From: an uncultured Erysipelotrichaceae bacterium | GTDB lineage: Bacteria; Bacillota_I; Bacilli_A; Erysipelotrichales; Erysipelotrichaceae | Direction: 5' to 3' | Assembly (NCBI GenBank): GCA_937874965.1 | Contig: CALNCD010000209.1 | Span: forward strand, 1-5,137 | Length of the DNA stretch: 5,137 nt | Notes under the pieces: model-generated | What the model saw: the letters and a program-made list of their open reading frames with translations, nothing else | What the model was told of the DNA's origin: nothing | The model's database searches: none | Position numbers and translations under genes: made by a program | In this document: in pieces, positions 1-4,659 of the stretch | Layout of the letters: every line of letters begins with the position of its first letter | How positions within the stretch are numbered: position 1 is the first letter of the stretch

Positions 1-106
1 GGATAATGTACTTGGAATACCGGCCGAAACGATCGCCCATAACATCTTCAACAGTCACCAGTTTAAACTGAGCAGGGTCCATTGTGACGGGTTTCTTTTT
101 TGCCAT
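1..106 (-). CDS. parC: DNA topoisomerase IV subunit A, N-terminal fragment
   Basis: Only the first 35 codons are in the window; the gene runs off the left edge. The visible protein starts MAKKKPVT and reaches the motif GDRFGRYSKYII. That motif is the conserved start of the GyrA/ParC breakage-reunion domain, just before the usual 'QDRALPD.RDGLKPVQRRIL' segment. ParC carries the catalytic tyrosine of topoisomerase IV and pairs with ParE to decatenate replicated chromosomes; the tyrosine itself is outside the window. The start codon ATG (106-104) overlaps the parE stop TAA (108-106) by one base as TAATG. An AGGAGG site lies ten bases upstream inside parE. This coupling to parE, and not to gyrB next to recF, supports parC over gyrA. 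The identity rests mostly on this context and the short motif. Confidence 0.9.
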   Translation of the reverse strand, partial: MAKKKPVTMDPAQFKLVTVEDVMGDRFGRYSKYII

Positions 107-2013
107 TAATGAAAGTCCTCCTCTTCCAGTGTAAAGTCAACATTGTCCTCGATCCAGTCCCGACGCGGATCAACCTTGTCACCCATCAAGACATTAATTC
201 TGCGATCGGCCAGCAAAGCGTCCTCAATCGTTACTTTAATCAAGGTCCGATGTTCAGGATCCATAGTTGTCTCCCATAATTGATTTGCATTCATTTCGCC
301 TAGACCCTTATACCGCTGAATCTCAACCTTGCCCATTAAAGATCGGTATTTTTCAAGTTCATCCTCATCATAGCAATAATGCGATTCATTCCCTTTGGAA
401 ACCCGGTACAACGGCGGCTGAGCAATATAGACATGACCTGCTTCAATCAACGGTTTCATATAACGATAGAAAAACGTTAACAGCAGAATCTGAATATGAG
501 CGCCATCGGTATCCGCATCCGTCATGATAATCACTTTATCGTAGTTACTGTCCCTTACATCAAAGTCCACACCTATCCCTGCACCAACAGCATGAATAAT
601 GGTATTGAGTTCTTCATTCTTTTCAATATCGGCCATTTTGGCTTTCTCAGTATTTAAAACCTTTCCTCGCAAAGGAAGGATCGCCTGGAATTTTGAATCA
701 CGTCCTTGCTTGGCACTTCCTCCGGCAGAATCCCCTTCCACCAGAAACAATTCATTGCGGCGGGAATCCTTGGACTGGGCATTTGCCAGTTTTCCAGAAA
801 GAATCTTCTCAATCCGTTTACCGTTTTTGCCTTTGCGGGCATCTTCACGCGCCTTGCGGGCAGCATCACGCGCCTGCTGTGCCTTCTGTATCTTCTTGAT
901 AATCGTCCGGGCAAATTCACGATTCTCTTCAAGATAATACGTGAATTTCTCATTCACCAGATTTTCAACCACCGGTTTCGCCTGAGGTGTCCCCAGCTTT
1001 CCTTTGGTCTGGCCCTCAAATTGAAGAATAGACTCAGGAATAGCCACCGCGATAATACTGGTTAATCCCTCCCGGATATCATTCCCATCAAAGTTTTTAT
1101 CTTTTTCTTTCAAAAGGCCTTCTTTACGGGCAAAATCATTAATAGCCCGGGTTAATCCAGCTTTGAAGCCGACTTCATGTGAACCGCCATCCTTGGTTCG
1201 AACCAGATTGACATAGGAATAGGTATTCTCTTGATAATCATCCGTATATTGCAAGGCACAGTTCAATTCAATGCCATTCGATGCACCGCTGATAACCACT
1301 GGTTTGTGCAAGACCGTCCGATCCTCATGAAGATACGCCATAAACGATTCCATTCCCTTGGTATAACAATAGGACTCATGACGATCATGTTTTAAATCAT
1401 GAATGGTAAAACGAATGCCGTTCATTAAAAAAGCACTCTCTTGTGCCCGCTCACAGATTGCATTGAAATTGTACTCGACTGAAGTGAAAATTGAAGCATC
1501 AGCCAGGAAGCGAACTTTTGAACCGGTCTTATGGGTCGTACCGATAACTTCAAGATCGGAAACATGATGTCCCCCATCACTGAAGTTCATTCGATAGATT
1601 TTAGAATTGCGTTGGACAGTGACTTCTACCCATTGACTCAATGCATTAACGACGCTAGCGCCGACGCCATGCAATCCGCCGGATGTTTTATAGCCGCCTG
1701 CCTCGGAGAACTTGCCTCCTGCATGAAGAATCGTGAAGATAACCTGCAGAGCACTATGACCGCTGCTGTGGGCTTCAACCGGCATGCCCCGTCCTTGATC
1801 CTCTATACAGATGACATTGTCTTTTTCTAGAGTCACAATGATTTCATTGCCGAAACCATTAAGGGCTTCATCGATGGCATTATCCATGATTTCCCAGACC
1901 AGGTGATGGAGTCCACGGCTATCCGTTGAACCGATATACATGCCTGGACGCTTACGGACGGCATCAAGACCCTCTAAAATTTGAATGCTATTAGCATTAT
2001 AATTATTACTCAC
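106..2013 (-). CDS. parE: DNA topoisomerase IV subunit B (ATPase subunit)
   Basis: This 635-residue protein is the ATP-hydrolysing subunit of topoisomerase IV, which unlinks daughter chromosomes with ParC. Numbering is from the GTG start. The GHKL ATPase comes first: EIMDNAIDEA (41-50, with E41 and N45), IEDQGRGMP (about 70-78), and the lid GGKFSEAGGYKTSGGLHGVG (99-118). The transducer domain follows with the QTK loop (335-337). The TOPRIM domain has EGDSAGGSAKQGRD (426-439, catalytic E426), PLRGKVLNTEKA (447-458) and DADTDGAH (499-506, acidic D499/D501/D503). QRYKGLGEMN lies at 566-575. Length is normal and all catalytic residues are present. YKTSGGLHGVG and the C-terminal WIEDNVDFTLEEED look like ParE more than GyrB, and parC follows directly. 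The GTG start is chosen because AAGGAAAGGGG precedes it by eight bases. The upstream in-frame ATG at 2052 lies beyond the predicted -10 box. Confidence 0.96.
   Translation of the reverse strand: MSNNYNANSIQILEGLDAVRKRPGMYIGSTDSRGLHHLVWEIMDNAIDEALNGFGNEIIVTLEKDNVICIEDQGRGMPVEAHSSGHSALQVIFTILHAGGKFSEAGGYKTSGGLHGVGASVVNALSQWVEVTVQRNSKIYRMNFSDGGHHVSDLEVIGTTHKTGSKVRFLADASIFTSVEYNFNAICERAQESAFLMNGIRFTIHDLKHDRHESYCYTKGMESFMAYLHEDRTVLHKPVVISGASNGIELNCALQYTDDYQENTYSYVNLVRTKDGGSHEVGFKAGLTRAINDFARKEGLLKEKDKNFDGNDIREGLTSIIAVAIPESILQFEGQTKGKLGTPQAKPVVENLVNEKFTYYLEENREFARTIIKKIQKAQQARDAARKAREDARKGKNGKRIEKILSGKLANAQSKDSRRNELFLVEGDSAGGSAKQGRDSKFQAILPLRGKVLNTEKAKMADIEKNEELNTIIHAVGAGIGVDFDVRDSNYDKVIIMTDADTDGAHIQILLLTFFYRYMKPLIEAGHVYIAQPPLYRVSKGNESHYCYDEDELEKYRSLMGKVEIQRYKGLGEMNANQLWETTMDPEHRTLIKVTIEDALLADRRINVLMGDKVDPRRDWIEDNVDFTLEEEDFH
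117..122 (-). promoter_or_regulatory. Shine-Dalgarno site for parC, inside parE
   Basis: A perfect AGGAGG on the minus strand lies ten bases upstream of the parC ATG and within the last codons of parE (Glu-Glu-Asp). With the TAATG overlap it indicates translational coupling, so that ParE and ParC are made in matched amounts. This is inferred from position and sequence only. Confidence 0.75.
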
Positions 2014-2028
2014 ACGATATGCCCCTTT

Positions 2029-2063
2029 CCTTGATATTATACTCAAAAACATTGAATTATGAA
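2029..2063 (-). promoter_or_regulatory. parE-parC promoter
   Basis: A perfect TATAAT lies at 2041-2036 on the minus strand. A moderate -35 match, TTCATA (2063-2058; four of six bases of TTGACA), lies 16 bases upstream. Transcription would begin near 2029, only about 16 bases before the GTG start. The Shine-Dalgarno sequence AAAGGGG (2028-2022) would then sit at the very 5' end of the message. This also argues against the longer parE reading frame, whose ATG would not be transcribed. Confidence 0.65.
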
Positions 2064-2064
2064 A

Positions 2065-2076
2065 GATAAATTTATC
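2065..2076. promoter_or_regulatory. 12-base perfect palindrome between divergent promoters
   Basis: GATAAATTTATC reads the same on both strands. It starts one base past the outer edge of the parE -35 box (2058-2063) and overlaps the likely plsY -35 region (2072-2077). Its centre, 2070.5, is close to the midpoint of the two predicted transcription starts (about 2029 and 2107). It is therefore a candidate operator that could affect both promoters. I do not recognise it as the FapR or FabT site, and it could be a chance AT-rich palindrome. Confidence 0.35.
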
Positions 2077-2107
2077 CCCTCAGATCACATGTGCTATAAT
2101 CAGACTA
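2072..2107 (+). promoter_or_regulatory. plsY promoter (extended -10)
   Basis: The sequence TGCTATAAT (2092-2100) is an extended -10 element with a perfect TATAAT at 2095-2100. The -35 position with 17-base spacing reads TTATCC (2072-2077), a weak match (three of six), which is acceptable for an extended -10 promoter. Transcription should start near 2107, immediately at the TAAGGAG ribosome binding site (2106-2112) and about 15 bases before the ATG. Part of the spacer is an eight-base palindrome, CACATGTG (2086-2093). Confidence 0.7.
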
Positions 2108-2121
2108 AGGAGAATACAACA

Positions 2122-2745
2122 ATGAATATACTTATCGCAATCCTTTGCGGATACCTTATCGGCTCCATTCCCTTTGCCTTAGTCATCGGTAAAGTCTTCT
2201 ATAAAACAGACGTCAGAAACTTTGGCTCGCATAACCTTGGAGGTACCAATGCCGGTCGTGTCCTTGGCAAGAAAGCTGGGTTGAGCGTCATCATTCTTGA
2301 TGCCATCAAATCCCTCGTGATTATCGCAATCTTCCAATTCTTTGATAAAGATGCCGCACTCTATGCAGGCGCCTTTGCAGCCATCGGTCATTGCTTTCCG
2401 ATCTTTGCCGGATTCAATGGAGGTAAAGCAGTCGCCACAACCTTTGGATTTTTGCTTGGCGTAACGCTGTTCATTATCCCTTCCAGTTTTATATGGCTCT
2501 TCCTTCTTCCGCTGATTGTCTTTCTGATTCTGCTTCGCCTAACCAAGTATGTTTCCTTCTCTGCAATGAGCGCTCTGAGTCTCAGTGCAGTTCTCGCCTA
2601 TTTTGTTCAATCCCGATTGGACATCAGCATCATGATTACCGTACTGGACCTATTCGTCATTTACCGTCATCATGAAAACATTAAACGGCTATTGAATGGT
2701 ACTGAGCGCAAAGTGAAGCTATTTGATAAGAAAAAGATGTCCTAG
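2122..2745 (+). CDS. plsY: acyl-phosphate:glycerol-3-phosphate acyltransferase PlsY
   Basis: This 207-residue integral membrane enzyme transfers an acyl chain from acyl-phosphate, made by PlsX, to position 1 of glycerol-3-phosphate. The product is lysophosphatidic acid, which PlsC then uses. The three family motifs are visible: GSHNLGGTN with downstream R46 (35-46), GHCFPIFAGFNGGKAVAT (89-106, with K102), and RHHENIKRLLNGTE (182-195, with H183 and N186). Hydrophobic segments lie near 2-25, 52-72, 78-95, 108-138 and 145-180. Length is typical. The ATG at 2122 is chosen because TAAGGAG ends nine bases upstream and the family begins near MNILIAILCGYLIGSIP; a longer in-frame extension would start upstream of the promoter. 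One oddity is His at residue 37, where most PlsY proteins have Gly in GSGN. The gene is divergent from parE, an arrangement also known in staphylococci and streptococci. Confidence 0.96.
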   Translation: MNILIAILCGYLIGSIPFALVIGKVFYKTDVRNFGSHNLGGTNAGRVLGKKAGLSVIILDAIKSLVIIAIFQFFDKDAALYAGAFAAIGHCFPIFAGFNGGKAVATTFGFLLGVTLFIIPSSFIWLFLLPLIVFLILLRLTKYVSFSAMSALSLSAVLAYFVQSRLDISIMITVLDLFVIYRHHENIKRLLNGTERKVKLFDKKKMS

Positions 2746-2756
2746 GCATCTTTTTT
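2731..2756. terminator. bidirectional intrinsic terminator between plsY and the convergent gene
   Basis: AAAAAGATG (2731-2739) pairs with CATCTTTTT (2747-2755) around a seven-base loop, TCCTAGG. The plus strand leaves a run of six T (2751-2756). On the minus strand the 3' arm is likewise a T run. It can therefore end transcription of plsY and of the 2757-3440 gene, whose stop codons are only 11 bases apart. The hairpin overlaps the last codons of plsY. The GC core is short (GATG/CATC), so efficiency is uncertain. Confidence 0.6.
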
Positions 2757-3440
2757 CTATTCCTGCGCTTTTCTGGAGGAAGTATCCTGCCGCTGAAGCT
2801 TGATAATCAGTGCATTAAGTCCAAGCATCAAATATCCCAGAATCACAAAGAAGACAACCAGAACAGCAACATAGCGAAGGACATATCCGATACCAAACTT
2901 ATCAAAATCAATGAATGGATAAGGATAATAGCTGCCGTTCGCCAACGGACCGCCGATCTGAGCTCTCACAATGGCAAATGCCCAGTACAGCATAGGAATT
3001 ACGATCCAATAAAAGGGAGCTAAACGACTCAGCCTGCGCTTTGGGACAAAAACAAGCCAGTCCGCAAAGACTGCCAAAGGTGTGAATGTATGGACCAGAA
3101 AGTTAGAGAGCGAACCTGCAGATAAACCACCGCTGCCAGACTGATGCGCCAGGATAAAATTGAAGATTAATCCGGTCACAACGATCATAATGGTTAAAGC
3201 ACCCATGATGTTTGGAGAATAGTCCACGGCTTCAACCTTATGGCTACGGATGCTTTGCATAAGACTGCGGATAATCAGGAACCCATAAGCCACGACGATT
3301 ACCAGATTGCTTTGCAACGTGTAATAAACCAGCATCGCTGGATTAAACATTCCTTTATCCAATCCAAAAGTTAAGACAAGTCCCCAGCCACACCCGATCA
3401 CCATGACAAAACGATACACCAGTTTTAAAATATGCTTCAT
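2757..3440 (-). CDS. Pr6Pr / FAR-17a-AIG1-like six-helix membrane protein
   Basis: This 227-residue protein has about six hydrophobic helices (near 7-26, 35-58, 78-97, 112-132, 140-160 and 186-212) and a charged C-terminal tail. Conserved-looking elements are YYTLQSN (39-45), NFLVHTFTP (113-121) followed by DW (127-128), and YPYPFIDFDKFG (172-183). From memory these match the bacterial Pr6Pr family, related to the eukaryotic FAR-17a/AIG1 proteins. Human AIG1 and ADTRP hydrolyse fatty-acid esters of hydroxy fatty acids using a Thr and a His. T41 and H117 here fall in similar contexts, so a lipid-hydrolase activity is possible but unproven. The ATG at 3440 is chosen because AAGGAG ends five bases upstream; the in-frame ATG at 3461 overlaps the -10 box. 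The gene has its own promoter and converges on plsY. Family assignment is fairly sure; function is unknown. Confidence 0.8.
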   Translation of the reverse strand: MKHILKLVYRFVMVIGCGWGLVLTFGLDKGMFNPAMLVYYTLQSNLVIVVAYGFLIIRSLMQSIRSHKVEAVDYSPNIMGALTIMIVVTGLIFNFILAHQSGSGGLSAGSLSNFLVHTFTPLAVFADWLVFVPKRRLSRLAPFYWIVIPMLYWAFAIVRAQIGGPLANGSYYPYPFIDFDKFGIGYVLRYVAVLVVFFVILGYLMLGLNALIIKLQRQDTSSRKAQE

Positions 3441-3452
3441 AAAATCTCCTTG

Positions 3453-3488
3453 CGCATACATTATACCATTTTGGCGCTTAAAACAAAA
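3453..3488 (-). promoter_or_regulatory. promoter of the Pr6Pr-like gene (extended -10)
   Basis: ATGGTATAAT (3469-3460, minus) contains TGG plus a perfect TATAAT, an extended -10. The -35 region is poor (TTTTGT at 17-base or TTGTTT at 15-base spacing) and is part of the T-rich tail of the upstream gene's terminator. Transcription would start near 3453, two bases before the AAGGAG site (3451-3446), giving a leader of about 13 bases. Confidence 0.65.
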
Positions 3489-3507
3489 AGTAGATTCCTC
3501 TACTTTT
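3481..3507 (-). terminator. intrinsic terminator of the UPF0154 gene
   Basis: On the minus strand AAAAGTAGA (3507-3499), loop GGAA and TCTACTTTT (3494-3486) form a nine-base-pair stem followed by a T-rich tail (TTTTTGTTTT, 3490-3481). The 5' arm includes the last two bases of the UPF0154 stop codon TAA. The stem is AU-rich, so termination may be partial and some readthrough into the Pr6Pr-like gene is possible. Confidence 0.65.
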
Positions 3508-3718
3508 ATTGTCCCATTGATTTCATAATTGACTTAATCTGTGCTTCACTTGGTTTACGTCCCATTTGCAGAAACATTGCGCGAACCATTTTTTCAGTAA
3601 TTGGTGGATTTTCTTTCAATTGTTTCATAAAATAACGACGCGTCAAGAAGAAGCCCAAGGCACCGCCTATTACAAGACCTACGATTGTAAAAATTATACT
3701 TGTACCAATATCACCCAT
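3506..3718 (-). CDS. UPF0154 family (YneF-like) small membrane protein
   Basis: This 70-residue protein has one N-terminal transmembrane helix (about 6-26), a basic segment (TRRYFMKQ, 26-33), and a short cytoplasmic domain. The domain reads NPPITEKMVRAMF (37-49) then QMGRKPSEAQI (51-61) and ends MKSMGQ. This arrangement is characteristic of the UPF0154 family, which includes Bacillus subtilis YneF and is widespread in Firmicutes and Mollicutes. Its biochemical role is not known. Length is typical of the family. The start is supported by GAGGTGA (3729-3723) four bases upstream and by the promoter just before it. It is monocistronic by sequence, with its own promoter and terminator, although weak termination could join it to the following Pr6Pr-like gene. 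Family membership is confident; no function should be read into the location. Confidence 0.92.
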   Translation of the reverse strand: MGDIGTSIIFTIVGLVIGGALGFFLTRRYFMKQLKENPPITEKMVRAMFLQMGRKPSEAQIKSIMKSMGQ

Positions 3719-3734
3719 AACCTCACCTCTTTCA

Positions 3735-3770
3735 CCCGTGTATTATACCATACCCACCGTCAAGAATAAA
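3735..3770 (-). promoter_or_regulatory. promoter of the UPF0154 gene (extended -10)
   Basis: TGGTATAAT (3750-3742, minus) is an extended -10 with a perfect TATAAT. The -35 position at 17-base spacing reads TTTATT (3770-3765), a weak match. The core ATGGTATAAT is identical to the promoter of the next gene. Transcription would begin near 3735, about 17 bases before the ATG. A better -35 look-alike, TTGACG (3763-3758), is only ten bases from the -10 box and so is badly placed. Confidence 0.65.
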
Positions 3771-3792
3771 CATGAAAACAGAAATCAGTCAC

Positions 3793-3821
3793 AAAAAGAA
3801 AACCGCTGCTAAGACAGCGGT
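3793..3821 (-). terminator. intrinsic terminator of the methionine transporter operon
   Basis: On the minus strand ACCGCTG (3821-3815) and CAGCGGT (3808-3802) form a seven-base-pair GC-rich stem with a six-base loop, followed by TTTTCTTTTT. It begins seven bases after the metQ stop codon. This is a standard strong intrinsic terminator and marks metQ as the last gene of its operon. Confidence 0.92.
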
Positions 3822-3827
3822 ATCTCC

Positions 3828-4634
3828 TTAATCGACAGCGACAACGTTGCCGTTATAGGTCTTGGTAATGTAATCCTTGATTGCCTGACTTTTCAGGACT
3901 TCAATCAATGCCTTGATCTTGGCTTCATTCTCATTGCCCTTCTTCACTGCAATGATATTTGCATAAGTCGTTGGTCCAAGTGATGTACCGTCTTCAACAG
4001 CCAATGCATCCTTTGCAGCAGACAAGTTTGCTTCCAAGGCATAATTGCCATTGATCACAGCAATCGTAACATCCGAAATGGACTTCGGTAACTGGGCAGC
4101 TTCGATTTCACTGAATTTCAAGTTCTTGGGATTGCTCGTAATATCCTGGATGGTCGCTTTCAAGCCTGCACCATCTTTAAGCGTAATGATTTTCTGAGCA
4201 GCCAAAAGCTGCAAGGCCCGTGCTTCATTCGTTGTATCGTTTGGCACAGCAACCGTATCACCGTCTTTAAGATCATCCAGTTTTTGAATGGACTTGCTGT
4301 AAATACCGAACGGTTCATAATGAATCGCAGCAACAGAAACAATACTTGTCTTCTTTTCTTCATTGAAGCTTTCCAAATAAGGCAGATGCTGGAAGTAATT
4401 GGCATCAAGATCTCCGCTTTCAACGGCGAGATTCGGTTGAACATAGTCCGTATATTCCTTAATGACCAATTCATATCCCTTTTCTTTCAGCGGAGCAACA
4501 GCCTGCTTCAGAATTTCAGCATGCGGTGTAATGCTTGCCCCAACTGTAATCTTTTCCAGTTTCTTCTCTCCCGAGCCGGAACTGCACCCTGTCAATAGCG
4601 CAAGAGCAACCCCCAATATCACTAGTCTTTTCAT
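3828..4634 (-). CDS. metQ: methionine ABC transporter substrate-binding lipoprotein
   Basis: This 268-residue NlpA-family protein captures methionine outside the membrane and passes it to the MetI permease. It starts with a lipoprotein signal peptide: MKR, a hydrophobic stretch, and lipobox LLTGC with the lipidated cysteine at residue 17, then a Ser/Gly linker. Family motifs are GASITPHAEIL (32-42), DYVQPN (63-68), GDLDANYFQHLPYL (74-87), HYEPFGIYS (105-113), PNDTTNEARALQLL (131-144) and INGNYAL (194-200). The aromatic and His cluster Y80/F81/H83/Y86 with R139 and N195/N197 matches the known MetQ ligand pocket, as recalled from MetQ and Tp32 structures. Length is normal. The start is supported by AAAGGAG six bases upstream. 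It follows metI by 22 bases and ends at a strong terminator. A related ligand such as D-methionine, or another amino acid, cannot be excluded. Confidence 0.93.
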   Translation of the reverse strand: MKRLVILGVALALLTGCSSGSGEKKLEKITVGASITPHAEILKQAVAPLKEKGYELVIKEYTDYVQPNLAVESGDLDANYFQHLPYLESFNEEKKTSIVSVAAIHYEPFGIYSKSIQKLDDLKDGDTVAVPNDTTNEARALQLLAAQKIITLKDGAGLKATIQDITSNPKNLKFSEIEAAQLPKSISDVTIAVINGNYALEANLSAAKDALAVEDGTSLGPTTYANIIAVKKGNENEAKIKALIEVLKSQAIKDYITKTYNGNVVAVD

Positions 4635-4646
4635 TATTTTCTCCTT

Positions 4647-4659
4647 TAGGCTTCGCCTA
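4647..4659 (-). other. intercistronic hairpin between metI and metQ
   Basis: On the minus strand TAGGC, GAA, GCCTA form a five-base-pair stem with a three-base loop. The 5' arm starts with the metI stop codon TAG, and the 3' arm ends on the first base of the metQ Shine-Dalgarno AAAGGAG. There is no T run, so it is not a terminator. The inner GCGAAGC is known as an unusually stable mini-hairpin in DNA. A role in message stability or relative expression of metQ is inference only. Confidence 0.5.

Noticed and set aside
858..860. Frameshift or duplication in the Ala/Arg/Lys-rich stretch of ParE (ARDAARKAREDARKG)
   Set aside because: This charged repeat-like stretch is normal for type II topoisomerase B subunits before the TOPRIM domain, and the frame is continuous.
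599..1065. Plus-strand open frames of 112 and 119 codons opposite parE
   Set aside because: They lie wholly antisense to well-conserved parE TOPRIM and transducer codons, resemble no family I know, and have composition expected of a reverse-strand shadow.
106..2013. Annotation of the topoisomerase subunit as GyrB
   Set aside because: YKTSGGLHGVG, the C-terminal WIEDNVDFTLEEED, the direct coupling to a ParC/GyrA-type gene and the divergent plsY all favour ParE.
2014..2052. N-terminal extension of ParE starting at the ATG at 2052
   Set aside because: The extension crosses the predicted -10 box and the Shine-Dalgarno of the GTG start, and its residues (MFLSIISRKG) are not ParE-like.
2059..2121. 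N-terminal extension of PlsY starting at 2059
   Set aside because: It begins upstream of the promoter and runs through the TATAAT and AAGGAG sites. The internal ATG at 2122 matches the family start.
3758..3763. TTGACG as a -35 box for the UPF0154 gene
   Set aside because: It is only ten bases from the TATAAT, too short for sigma-70 type recognition, and no -10 box exists at the proper distance.
3719..3827. Possible small RNA or small ORF between the UPF0154 gene and metQ
   Set aside because: The gap is fully explained by the met operon terminator and the UPF0154 promoter; no further hairpin or start with a ribosome binding site is visible.
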